Below are positions 8,612 to 19,500 of a DNA stretch of 64,000 nt, one piece after another (positions within the stretch are counted from its first letter, which is position 1; the number at the start of each line of letters is the position of its first letter). The stretch is from Achromobacter sp. UMC46 (lineage in GTDB: Bacteria; Pseudomonadota; Gammaproteobacteria; Burkholderiales; Burkholderiaceae_B): contig NZ_LZZS01000038.1 in NCBI RefSeq assembly GCF_014170335.1, forward strand, positions 62,001 through 126,000, written 5' to 3'. The position numbers and the translations under genes are program-made. The notes under the pieces were generated by a model, which saw nothing but the letters and a program-made list of their open reading frames with translations, did not search any database and was not told the DNA's origin.

Positions 8612-10762
8612 TTACGCTGGCGCGACCCCCATCGCCGGATCGCTGACGCCGTCCTTGCCGGTTTCCATGCGTCCGGCGAAGCGGCGTTCGAAGTCCGCGC
8701 CCAGCGTCAGCGTGAAGTCGTACCAGCGCTCCGACGATTCCAGCGACCAGCGCGTGTCGATCTGCATCCCCGGGTCCACCGTGTAGGTCCAGGGGCCGTC
8801 CGTGCGGTAGGCGTTGGCTTTCACGGTGACCGTGGCCGGGGCGTCGCCCATGTTCATGATGGTCAAGGACACCGCGTTGCCGCCATAGTCGTAGCACACG
8901 CGCACTTCGGGGTTCGGCCCGCCGCGCAACGCGTTGATGTCGCCCTTGAAACGCCGGTGGTAGCCGTTGGGGCCCAGCACCCACAGGCTGTACCGGCCCG
9001 CATTGTCCGCGGCGGCCTGCCACGCGTCCGAGATCATCTTGCCGCCTTCGACCGTATAGCGCCGCGGGTAGCGGGAAAGGTTCAGCTCGTCATACACATG
9101 GAACACCGTGCCTTGGGTTCCGGTGTTGCTGAACGTCAGCCAGACCTGGCCATTGCCCGCGTCGACGTTGGCGCTGGTATGCAGCTGATACGGCAGCGCG
9201 CGGGACGGGCGCAGCAACCGTTTCTGCGTCGGCAAAGGCACCGTGCCGACATCAGGCACCGGCACGCTGCCCGACCCGACCTGCTGCGCCAGCGTGGCGT
9301 CGGCTTCGGCCCGGGTCGGCGCCGGGATCAGCAGGGGCTTCGCGGTGTTGGGATCCTTGAAATTGAAGCACGACATCATGTCGCCGAACACCGCGCGGCG
9401 CCAGGGGCTGATGTTCGGCTCGGCCACGCCGAAGCGCTGCCCCAGGAAACGCAGGACGGACGTATGGTCGAACTGCTGCGAATTGACCCAGCCCCCAACG
9501 CTCCATGGCGAAATCACCAGCGTCGGCAGCCGGGGGCCGGCGCCGAACGAGCGGCCGTCCGGCGTGACCTTGCGCGTGTCTCCCGGCGGGGCGGGCATGG
9601 TGTAGTACTCGTTCGACACGTCGACGGTCGACTTGCCCTCCAGGCTCCCGTCTTCCGATCGCCAGGGCGGCGCGGGCGGGGGCATGTGATCGAAGAAGCA
9701 ATCGTTCTCGTCGTAGTTCACGATCAAGACCGTCTTGCTCCAGATATCGGGATTGGCGGTCAGCATATCCAGCAGCGTCTGCACATACCAGGCGCCCTGC
9801 GCCGGCACCGACATGCTGGGATGTTCGCTGTAGGGGCCCGGCGCCACGATCCAGCTGACTTGCGGCAGCGTCCCGGCCGCGATGTCATCAGCGACCGCCT
9901 GCAGGTATCCGCCATCGGGCATCGTATTTCCGAAGCCCTTGTACAGCGGCGACAGGGCCTCCATGGCGGGCGTGTAGGGCGCGGAGGGCGACCCCTGCGC
10001 GGCCAGGTTCTCGTTGACGGCGCGATACGCGGCGAAGGCCACCAGCTGATTGTTGTTGCTGTTGTTGCCTGGCGTGTTGTAGACCTTCCACCGCACGCCG
10101 GCGGCCTGCAGGCGCTCGGGATAGGTGGTCCAGTCCAGGCCGTCCTGCGACGGCCCCAGGCCGCCCCAATTGGCATTGGTCACGCACGCATGGCCGCGCA
10201 CGTTGGCGCCGTTGCTGCCGCTCCACAGGAACATCCGGTTGGTGAAGGTGCCGGTGTTGATCGACGTGTGATAGGCGTCACAGACCGTGAAGGCGTTCGC
10301 CAGAGACCAGTGGAACGACAGATCGTTCTGCTGCAGATGACCCATGGCGACCTTGGTGTTCTTGGCCCGGGGCCAGGCCGCCATCCGGCCGCCGTCCCAG
10401 GCGGCCTGCTGGTCGCCCCAATCGTGCGCGCCGCCGACGCGCAGCGCGTTGCCTTTGGTCGCATCCAGGTAGTAGGGCTGGACGGTTCCCGCGGCGCCCT
10501 GCTGTATCCACACCGGCTGCCCCGACGCCATGGGGATGGTGAACCGGTCGCTGAACCCGCGGACGCCGGGCATGGTGCCGTAGTAATGGTCGAAAGACCG
10601 GTTCTCCTGCATCAGGATGATGACGTGCTCGACGTCGTTGATCGTGCCGGTCGTGTTGTTGGCGGGGATGGCCAACGCGCGCTGGATCGCCGGGGGGAAC
10701 GGGCCCAGGGCGGCGGTGGCCGCGGCGGCCCGCAGGAAGTTGCGGCGGTTCATTCGGGTCAT
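8612..10762 (-). CDS. Phosphocholine-specific phospholipase C, Tat-exported
   Basis: Non-haemolytic-type phospholipase C that would hydrolyse phosphatidylcholine or sphingomyelin outside the cytoplasm to phosphocholine and diacylglycerol or ceramide. 716 residues. Tat signal MNRRNFLRAAAATAALG at the N-terminus (ATG at 10762 or, three codons later, 10753). Family motifs: VEHVIILMQENRSFDHYYGTM, GPYSEHPSM, IVNYDENDCFFDHMPPPAPP and QFDHTSVLRFLGQRFGV, followed by two C-terminal beta domains (about residues 500-700) usual for bacterial PlcN/PlcH. It follows a small lipoprotein and a phosphodiesterase-LamG gene on the same strand, so the three may be one secreted phosphorus-scavenging operon. Confidence 0.93.
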   Translation of the reverse strand: MTRMNRRNFLRAAAATAALGPFPPAIQRALAIPANNTTGTINDVEHVIILMQENRSFDHYYGTMPGVRGFSDRFTIPMASGQPVWIQQGAAGTVQPYYLDATKGNALRVGGAHDWGDQQAAWDGGRMAAWPRAKNTKVAMGHLQQNDLSFHWSLANAFTVCDAYHTSINTGTFTNRMFLWSGSNGANVRGHACVTNANWGGLGPSQDGLDWTTYPERLQAAGVRWKVYNTPGNNSNNNQLVAFAAYRAVNENLAAQGSPSAPYTPAMEALSPLYKGFGNTMPDGGYLQAVADDIAAGTLPQVSWIVAPGPYSEHPSMSVPAQGAWYVQTLLDMLTANPDIWSKTVLIVNYDENDCFFDHMPPPAPPWRSEDGSLEGKSTVDVSNEYYTMPAPPGDTRKVTPDGRSFGAGPRLPTLVISPWSVGGWVNSQQFDHTSVLRFLGQRFGVAEPNISPWRRAVFGDMMSCFNFKDPNTAKPLLIPAPTRAEADATLAQQVGSGSVPVPDVGTVPLPTQKRLLRPSRALPYQLHTSANVDAGNGQVWLTFSNTGTQGTVFHVYDELNLSRYPRRYTVEGGKMISDAWQAAADNAGRYSLWVLGPNGYHRRFKGDINALRGGPNPEVRVCYDYGGNAVSLTIMNMGDAPATVTVKANAYRTDGPWTYTVDPGMQIDTRWSLESSERWYDFTLTLGADFERRFAGRMETGKDGVSDPAMGVAPA

Positions 10763-10805
10763 GGTGGTCGGTGCCTGTAATCGTCGATGGAAGGGGACGT
10801 CGCGC

Positions 10806-11081
10806 TTACGGCGCGCAGTCGAGCTTCGAGTTCAAGGCCGGGAGCTGCGTCGCCGGCAAACCGGTGTCTCCGCAAGACCCGGAGGCCGGCGGAGCAACGA
10901 TGGGGACCTGCCCCGCCGCCGAACCGTCGCCTTGCGCCGCCGCTTCCGCGTCGGTGTCGGGCCCTTCGTCGCCGCCGCATCCCGCGATCAGCGCCGACGC
11001 CATCGCCGTGGCCAGCACCTTCGTCAATGCCGGCAGGCGCACCGCGCACAGCCGTTGCGCCATGGAGAGAAAAGTAGTCAT
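10806..11081 (-). CDS. Small putative lipoprotein
   Basis: 91 residues, start at 11081 (MTTFLSMAQRL). A hydrophobic segment ending in a lipobox, SALIAGCGGDEG (Cys near residue 35), predicts export and lipidation, followed by an acidic/Ala-rich linker and two further Cys-containing segments (SGSCGDTGLPATQLPALN). No known domain recognised. It lies 11 bp after the phosphodiesterase gene and 43 bp before phospholipase C, so co-transcription is likely. A longer reading frame extending upstream in this phase overlaps the phosphodiesterase gene antiparallel in codon use and is not real. Confidence 0.6.
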   Translation of the reverse strand: MTTFLSMAQRLCAVRLPALTKVLATAMASALIAGCGGDEGPDTDAEAAAQGDGSAAGQVPIVAPPASGSCGDTGLPATQLPALNSKLDCAP

Positions 11082-11092
11082 CGCGCGTTCCT

Positions 11093-13306
11093 TCAGTTGG
11101 CGGACAGCGTCGACAGGGGCTTGTTCGACAGGAATATCGACTGCATTTCGGCGTCGGTCAGCACGCGGTTCCACATCGCCAGGTCGCCGAACATCTGCTG
11201 GTACGTCGGCGCGGTCGCGCATTTCCCGGCGGTGTAGGGCGGCGTCACGGCGCTCCCGCACTTGTTCATCAGATACGCGCCGGTGCCGTCGTCGCCGACG
11301 CCCCATTGCGGGTAGGGCGAAAGCTTGGACAGGTCCACCGAGCCGGTCGACTTGCCCGCCGCCACGCGGTTCGTGACGCCGGTGACGGAGTCGAACACGT
11401 ACATGTTCATCGCCTGCGCCGCGCCGTCGACCGAGAACGCGATATAGACCCAGCGGTTCGCGGTGATCTGCGTATAGGGGCTGGTGGGGCCATCCGCACG
11501 GGCGCCGCCCGAGCCGATGTTGAAAGCGATGCCGCACTGGTTGCCCGAGCTTGAGAACAGGCCGATCGCCACGCCGGGATTGCCGCCGCTGACGTAATTC
11601 TTGTTCGCCAGGACGGTGACGTTGCTGCGCGCGATGCATTCGGGGATCTTGAACCAGAAGCCGATGGTGAATTGCGGCGCGGTCCCCTGGGAGATGTCGA
11701 AGCCGTCGGCGGGCGTCAGCCGATAGCCTTCCAGGCCGTCCGTCGTCACGAAGTTCGTATCCACCAGCAGGCCGTTGGTGCCCGGGAACGGGCCCGGCAC
11801 GACCAGGCCCGCCGATGCGGGCAGCGAGGCCGACGCGGGACCCATCGCGCTGTGCGCCCGCGCATCCACCGGCGGCAGCGTGGCGCTGAAGGGGTAGTAC
11901 GACACCAGGCCATTCAGGAGCGTCGCAGCCAGCGGCATCGGCGGCACATACGTGACCGGCGGGCTGATGATGCCGCGGATGGCGGCGGCGCTGCCGGCGC
12001 CCACCCGCACGGCATAGGCGAACTGATACGTGCCTTTCGCATTCAGGTCAGCCGTCAACTGGTTGTCGGTGTAGGTGGTCGCGCCGGCCGGCAGCGAGGC
12101 GATGACGCGGCCATCGCGCAGGACGTCGACGGGGCCTTCAGGCGGCGTCGCCCATTCCAGCACGACGTTCACCGACGCCGAATTGTTGTCGGCGACCTGC
12201 GCGGTCAGGCGGGACACCGCTTGCGGCCCCAGCAGGCCGGCGCCGTCCAGCGCGTATTGCTCCGCCTCGGGCAGCGCGCCCAGGTACCCCAGTACCGTGG
12301 GGGCCACATCCGCGATGCTGGCGTAGCCGTACAGCTCGGACAATGTGGCGGGCACCGCGGCGCCGATGCCTTGCGTACCGTTGTTGGCGGGTTGATTCAG
12401 GCCAAGAAACGTGGCCGACTGGGGAACCAGCGGCAAGCCGTCTTCCTGGCTGTTGCCGCTGAGCCCGTGGTTGCCGGTCACGACGACCAGCCACTGGCTG
12501 TCCTTGCGCTTCGCGGCTTCGTCAAGCATCGCGCCCACGGCCGTATCCAGCTTGGCCAGCGTGCCCGCGTAGTTCGACGAGCCCACGCCGTAGTCCAGGG
12601 CGGCGTCCTTGGCCGAACGGAATTGCGCGACCACGGTGCGGTAGCCGCCACCAATCATTTTCAGCGCCTCGCCGGACACGCAATCCAGCGTGGCCGCATT
12701 GGCCGAACAGTCGGCCAGCGTGTCCAGGTATCCGGCGTCGTGATCGGCGACCAGCAATTGCGCCAGGCCGGCCGATGCTACCGCAGCGCCATTCAGGCCG
12801 GCCACCCGGGCCTTGCCCTGCTGGAACATCGTGGCGCCGCGCAGCACCTGCACCGGCGCGTTGGAGATCACGCCATGCCGGTTGGCCCAGCTTCCCGTCA
12901 GCAGCGTCGCCCAGCCCGGCATGTCCAGCGTGGGCTGCTGGCTTGGCGTGCCCGCCGCGCCGCCGCTATAGGCGAGCTGCGGCTGGAGCTTGGCAAGGTT
13001 CGGCAACGATCCTGCTGCAATGCCGTTTTGCACGGCGCCGTACGTGGCGCTGTCCAGGTCGATGACCAGCGCGTGGCGGCTGGCGGGTGCTGCCGGCTCC
13101 CCAGGCGTTTCCGGTTGAGGCGCGCCATCATCCGCGCCGTCGTCGCCACCGCAAGCGGTCAACGCCGCCGACAAGGCCGCGATGGCGGCGGCACGCATCC
13201 ACACTGTCCTGCGGCGATCGCCGCGTGCCGCCTTGGCGGAAGGAAACCCGGATGCGCCCGCGGGCTGAGGGGCCAAAACCGGCGTGGCCAAATGCTCGAC
13301 TCTCAT
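11093..13306 (-). CDS. Alkaline-phosphatase-superfamily phosphodiesterase fused to a LamG-like domain, lipoprotein
   Basis: Up to 737 residues. Two starts are credible: ATG at 13306 with AAGG about 10 bases upstream, or ATG at 13198 with AGGA 8 bases upstream; the second gives a compact lipoprotein signal (MRAAAIAALSAALTAC). The N-terminal half resembles nucleotide pyrophosphatase/phosphodiesterase enzymes: LVIDLDSATYG (metal Asp), a nucleophile block PTLDMPGWATLLTG, NRHGVISN and TGNHGLSGN near the metal His. A fibronectin-like linker follows (NVVLEWATPPEGPVDVLRDG). The C-terminal third is concanavalin/LamG-like (FTIGFWFKIPE, RWVYIAFSVDG, FGDLAMWNRVLTDAE), probably binding glycans or other surfaces. 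The substrate is unknown. It heads a phosphorus-scavenging gene set and is divergent from the autotransporter. Confidence 0.8.
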   Translation of the reverse strand: MRVEHLATPVLAPQPAGASGFPSAKAARGDRRRTVWMRAAAIAALSAALTACGGDDGADDGAPQPETPGEPAAPASRHALVIDLDSATYGAVQNGIAAGSLPNLAKLQPQLAYSGGAAGTPSQQPTLDMPGWATLLTGSWANRHGVISNAPVQVLRGATMFQQGKARVAGLNGAAVASAGLAQLLVADHDAGYLDTLADCSANAATLDCVSGEALKMIGGGYRTVVAQFRSAKDAALDYGVGSSNYAGTLAKLDTAVGAMLDEAAKRKDSQWLVVVTGNHGLSGNSQEDGLPLVPQSATFLGLNQPANNGTQGIGAAVPATLSELYGYASIADVAPTVLGYLGALPEAEQYALDGAGLLGPQAVSRLTAQVADNNSASVNVVLEWATPPEGPVDVLRDGRVIASLPAGATTYTDNQLTADLNAKGTYQFAYAVRVGAGSAAAIRGIISPPVTYVPPMPLAATLLNGLVSYYPFSATLPPVDARAHSAMGPASASLPASAGLVVPGPFPGTNGLLVDTNFVTTDGLEGYRLTPADGFDISQGTAPQFTIGFWFKIPECIARSNVTVLANKNYVSGGNPGVAIGLFSSSGNQCGIAFNIGSGGARADGPTSPYTQITANRWVYIAFSVDGAAQAMNMYVFDSVTGVTNRVAAGKSTGSVDLSKLSPYPQWGVGDDGTGAYLMNKCGSAVTPPYTAGKCATAPTYQQMFGDLAMWNRVLTDAEMQSIFLSNKPLSTLSAN

Positions 13307-13583
13307 GTCTCGACTGCCTTTCGTTGAGGAAGGAATGATCGGATTTGAGCCTGCCGCAGTTACGTGGTCGCGACGATTTCCTAGGATGGGATCGTCTTTA
13401 CTGCCTATTTTTTCGTCAGATCGGCCACGGGGCGCCACCGGCTTGCCGGCCTCGAAAGCGCCTTCCTCGCGCGCAGCCGATAGCCACTCGTCAGGCGCCA
13501 TGGTTGATTCGTCATCTTGGCCTTGTCCGCCGGGCCGCGGCGTTCCTACTCTGCCGCTATCCCTCGTCGACGCGCCGCCATCC

Positions 13584-16500
13584 ATGTCCAAGCACGATTT
13601 CCCGCACCCGGGCCGCAGCCGCCTGCGATCACCCTGGCTTGCCATCCTGCTGCAGGCCGGCATCTCGACGCTGTACGTGTTCGGCCGGCCGGCCTATGCG
13701 CAGACGGAACCGCTGTCGTATGTCAACCGGGGCGCGGACGGCACTTGCTGCTCAAGCGGCGAGTACCCGGACAACGGCCACGACGGCCAATGGGCCCCGT
13801 CGGACTTCGTCCACCAGGACAGCAATCAGCACATCAACGCGACCGCCCCCCGCCAGACCGGCATCCTCATCGATGTCAGCGGCGGACGCGGCAGCGACGG
13901 CCGGGATTCGGACCGGAACCACTGGGGCGGCAACGGCGGCGGCGGGCGGATCATCGACTACACCCTGGCGACCAGTTCGGTCACCGCCACCGGCCGCGGC
14001 ATCGACCTGTACTCGGCGGGCGGCGCCGGCGGCCTGTGGGGCAACGCCGGCGGGCCGAACGGCGGCTATGGCATCGGCGGCGACGGGCACCGGGCCGGCG
14101 TCACGCTGAATAACGCCACCGTCACGGGCACGGGCTTCGGCGTCGCCGTTCAATCGTGGGGCGGCGCGGGGGCGGACAGCGGGATCGTGGGCGGGTTCGG
14201 CGGCGCGGACAACGCCGGCCACGGGGGCAGCGCCGGCGAGGCCATCGTGACCTTGCAGGGCTCCACGTCGATCACCGCACGCGGCCCCGGACCGGACGCC
14301 GTCAGCGCCGGCGTGGGCCTGATCTCGTCTGGCGGCAGTGGCGGCGCGGGCGCGCGCAGCGGGGACTTCGGCGGGCATGTCGATGCCGGACGAGGCGGGG
14401 ACGCATCAGCCGTCACGTTCGTTTCGTCCGCGGGCGCATCGGTCACGGGTCACGGCGATGGCGTGTATGGCGTGATCGCTCGCTCCATCGGAGGCGATGC
14501 GTCGACCGCGAACGCCACCAATACGAGGGCCGCTGCGGGCGGCAATGCAGGCCAGGTCACGATCACCAACGGCGGCTTGATCACCACGACCGGCAACCGC
14601 GGGATCGGCGTCTACGCGCTGACGCAAGGCGGCAATGGCGGCAACGGCGGCGACGGCTCCTGGGCAGACGGACACAACGGCGCCGCCGGCGGCTCCCCCG
14701 GCGCCATCGCCATCACCAATACCGGAACGATCTCGGCAGGCTTGGCGGGCACCGTCGGCGCGAAAGGCATCGTCGCCAGCGTGCTGGGCGGCGAGGGCGG
14801 GCGCGCCGGCACCGGCGGCGCCTTCGGACACGGCGGCGATGGCGGCGCGGGTGCCGTCGCGGGCCAGGCGATCTCCATCGCCAACGGGGGAACCATCAGC
14901 ACCTTCGGCAACGACGCCACCGCCGTCTTCGCCAACAGCGCGGGCGGCGGCGGCGGCATCGCGGGATCCAGCAACGGGATCATCGGCGTGGGCGGCGGCC
15001 ATGGCGGCACAGGCGGCGCAGGCGGCGGCGTGGCGATGACGAACACCGGAGGCATCGACACCTCGGGCGACAACAGCGCCGCCGTGATACTTCAGAGCAT
15101 TGGCGGCGGCGGCGGCATCGGCGGCGACGCCAACGCGACCGGCGTCATCGCGGCCATCGCTATCGGCGGCAGCGGCGGCGCGGCCGGCAACGGCGGCGTG
15201 GTCCAGTTTTCGTCGCAGGGCAAGATCCTGACCCGCGCCGGCAATGCCACCGGCGTCGTCCTGCAAAGCATCGGCGGCGGCGGCGGCAGCGGCGGATCGG
15301 CGAACGCGGTCGGTGTGGGCGTTGGGCTGAACGTGACGGTGGCGACCGGCGGCAAGGGCGGCAGCGGCGGGTCCGCCGGCACCGTGTCGTTCACGCAGGC
15401 CAGCCAAGGAAGCATCACGACGCTGGGCGCGCAAAGCCAAGGCGTGCTGGCGCAGAGCATTGGCGGCGGCGGCGGCAATGGGGGGTTGGCGAACTCCCGC
15501 GCCATCACAATCGCGCCGCCCTTGGGCGACAATCCCAGCGGCACGATCACGCTTGCGATATCGAATGGCGGCGCGGGGCAAGGGGCTGGCGACGGGGGCA
15601 TCACCCTCTTCACGAACAACGGCTCCATCAGCACCGCCGCCGCGCAAAGCCATGGCGTGGTCGCGCAAAGCGTGGGCGGCGGCGGCGGCAATGGCGGCGG
15701 CGTCCTGGCCCCGGTCAAAGCGCCCACCGTCGGCAATTCCCTGATCGACCTGCAATTGACCATCCGGCACGGTGCGCAAGGCGGCGATGGCGGCAACGGC
15801 GGCCGGGTGCAGATCACCAACGCCGTCTCGGGCATCATCGCGACCCGGGGCACGGGCTCGGCGGGCATCGTCGCGCAGAGCCTCGGCGGCGGCGGCGGCA
15901 ACGGCGGCATCGTCCAGGCACACGACGCCAATTCCTTCAACGACATCCTGGGTTCGCCCGCCAACCTTGCCGGCCTGCTGGACAAGGCGGCCACCTGGCT
16001 TGAAAACGGCCCGCAAATGGTGATCAGCAAAGCCGTCAGCCTGTCTGTCGGCGTCACCACGGGCGGCAATGGCGGCGGCGGCGGTTCGGCAAGCTCCTTC
16101 AATGTGCGCAACGACGGCGCCATCACGACCCAGGGCGACCACGCGCCGGGCATCGTGGCGCAGAGCATCGGCGGCGGTGGCGGCAATGCCGGCATGATCG
16201 ATTCGGCAGGGGCCTCCACGCTGCTCTCCAGCATCGATGCGTTGATCAAAGCCGCCGAATCGGGCGTGCAGAACGTGTTCACCGTCGCCTTGCCGCAGAC
16301 CAGCATCACCCATCAGACCGGCGGCAGCGGCGGCGCGGCGGGCTCGGGTGGCGGCTCGGCATCCGATCCCGCCCTGGTCGTGAATACGGGGTCGATCGTC
16401 ACGCGGGGAGACGGTTCGGCCGGCATCGTGGCGCAGAGCGTCGGCGGCGGCGGCGGCCGAAGCACGGCCAGCGGACAGGACCTGCAGGCCGTGGTTTCCG

Positions 16501-19500
16501 CCGCGGCCGGTGATGCCGGCCCCGCGATCATCGACAAGATTACCCGCATCATCAACCTGCTGGGCACCAAGGGCGGGTCCGTGCTGGGGTCGCTGATCAA
16601 TGTGCGCAATGGCGGCGTGGACGGCGCCAATGGCGAGGGCGGCCTGGTCACGGTGGATGCCGGCGCCTCGACCAGCCAAATCGTCACGCAAGGCCGTGCG
16701 GCGCCCGGCATTCTTGCCCAAAGCGTGGGCGGGGGTGGCGGCATATCGGTCGTCGACCAGCCCCTGTTCCTGTGGAGCGGGACGACCTCGACGATCGCGC
16801 TGGGTGTGACGACCGCTCAAGGCCAAGGCGCGAAGCTGAGCAGGGGCGGCACCGCCAACGCCATCCACGGCGGCATGCTTGAAACCCAAGCGGCAGGGTC
16901 CGCCGGGATCATCGCGCAAAGCGTGGGCGGCGGCGGCGGCGTCAGCACGCTATCCCTGCGCAATGCCAGCTTGGCCGCCATCTCGCAAACCGCCTCGTTG
17001 GCGATCACGCTGGGCGGCGCCTTCCCGGCGAGCAGTTTCGGCGGACCCGATTTCTCCCTGGTGTCGGGCGGCGCCGCGAACGTCACCAACAACACCGGAC
17101 GCATCGTGACGCGAGGCGCGTTCTCGCCCGCGATCCTGGCGCAAAGCGTGGGCGGCGGCGGCGGGTTCGCCGCGGTGTCGTCCACCGCGGCGCTCGGCAG
17201 CGTCAATATCCAGTTGGGCACCATCACCACCGACACGATCGGCCCTTCCGCCAACGCAGCCGCCGGCAACGGCGGCAACGTCACCGTCGCCAACACGGGC
17301 GGCGGCATCGCCACCTCCGGCGCGCTGTCGTTCGGGGTGCTGGCGCAGAGCATTGGCGGCGGCGGCGGTCTGGTCACCATTGACGATGGCGCCCAGCCTG
17401 CAGCGAATGCCGCGAACATCACTTTCGGTTCCAACTTCCCGATGAGCGGCGTCGGCGGCACCGTCACCGTGACGCAGGACGTGGGCGGCAGCATATCCAC
17501 GTCCGGCACCAATTCGCACGGCATCGTCGCGCAAAGCGTCGGCGGCGGCGGCGGCATCGCCGGCTTGTCGACCCGGCCCGGGCTGACGACCTTGAAAGCG
17601 GTCGGGTCCCCCGCTGAACAGGGTGACGGCGGCGCGGTCAACCTGACCCTCTCAGGCACGGTCGCCACCAGCGGCAACGGCGCCGCCGGCATCCTGGCGC
17701 AGAGCGTGGGCGGCGGCGGCGGCCTGACGGGCGACGCCTCCGCGGCGCAGTACACGACGGGGCTCATCCAAAGCGCCGGACTTGTCGGCGGCACCGGCAA
17801 CGGCGGCGCGGTCAACGTGGCCATCGGCACGGGCGGAACCGTCCAGACCACCGGCGCGAACGCGCCCGCGATCCTGGCGATGAGCGTGGGCGGCGGCGGC
17901 GTCTTCAAGGACGGCACGCTGTACCAGTACAGCACCCCGAACACCGCCCTGGCATACGGCGGCCCCGTAGCCATCGATATCGGCCAGACCGCGCACGTGG
18001 TCGCCACCGGCGCCGGTTCGCCCGCCCTCGTGGCCGTCAGCAACGGCGCCAACGGCGGCGGCCGGGCCATCACCGTCAACGTGGGCCCGAACGCGCTGCT
18101 CAGCGCGAACCGCGCATCCGGCACCGCCATCCTTGCCATCGCGCCGCTGGCCACGACCACCATCACCAATGCCGGCACCATCCAGGCCAAGACCGCGATC
18201 GATACGTCCGGCCTGACGGTCGTCGGCAACAACGGCACCGTGGCGGGCGATGTCGTGATGGGCGGCGGCAGCACTTTCAACAACCATGCCGGCGCCAACC
18301 TGTACAGCGGCGCCCGGTTCCAGGGCGACTTGAACAACGCGGGCACGCTGAACCCGGGCGGCCCAGGCACGTTCATGACGACACGCATCAACGGCGCGCT
18401 GAACAACACGGGCATCTACCGGCCGGATCTGGATTTCGGCGGCCACAACAGCGATTTCATTTCCGTGTCGGGTGCGTCCACGTTCGCCGGCACCGTCAAT
18501 CCGGTACTGCGCAACCCCGTGAAGAACGTCTGGCTGGGCATCGGCCATTTCGATGCGGCGCAGACCAGCGTCCCCGCCTTGGCCAGCGATAGCCCCCTGT
18601 TCCAGTACGCCATGAAAAACAACGGCGGCGCCGGCTTTCGCGATCCGCTGATATCCGTCGATGCCGACTTCACGCCTGCGGCGCTGCCGCTTAGCGCGGA
18701 CCGTGCAAGCATCGCCCGTTCGCTGCAAGGGCTATGGAACCAGGGCAACAGCAGCAGCGCCTCGCTGTTCGACAAATTCACCGGCGTGCAGACGGCGCAG
18801 CAATACCGCGATGCGCTGAACCGCGTCGCCCACGATGGGCAGTTCGCGCGCGCGTCGAATCAGATGCACGCGTCCTACGCGTCGATGAACCGCATGATGA
18901 GCTGCCCGGGGTTTGTCGGCGAAAGCACGATCCTGCGCGAGGGCGATTGCGTATGGTCGCGTCTGGACACCAACTGGACGACGCGCGACGGCACGTCGAA
19001 CGACCAGGGCTACCGCATCCGCCAGACGGCGCTTACCCTCGGCGCGCAGCGCGAAGTCGCCAACAACTGGTTCCTGGGCGGATCGCTGAGCTATGCCTAC
19101 GGCAAGACCACGTCGTCCCCCGACCTGTCCGGCAACAGCGATACCTTCGCGGGCGGGCTGGCCTTGAAGTACAACGATGCGCCCTGGCAGATCGCCGTCG
19201 CCGTGCATGGCGGCTTCGAGAAAAGCAGGATGTCGCGCGGCACGCTGGATGGCGTAGCCAAAAGCAAGCCCGAGTCGTCGTTCCTGGCCGCCCGGTTGCG
19301 CACGGCTTATGAATTCAGCCAGCCGTCCTGGTACCTGCGGCCGTATGTGGATATCGACGTGAACCACGTCCGCCAGGACGCCTATCGCGAACAAGGCCCC
19401 AGCGTGTTCAACCTGAAGGTGCGCGGCAACGACACGACGTCGGTCATGGTCTCGCCCATGATCGAAATCGGCGGGCGCACGGACCTGGACAACGGTTCGA

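Noticed and set aside
15092..18415. Long reverse-strand open frames (405 and 532 codons) full of PPLPPPPP across the autotransporter
   Set aside because: They are the mirror image of GGC-repeat Gly codons; no start signals or domains. The forward autotransporter explains the sequence.
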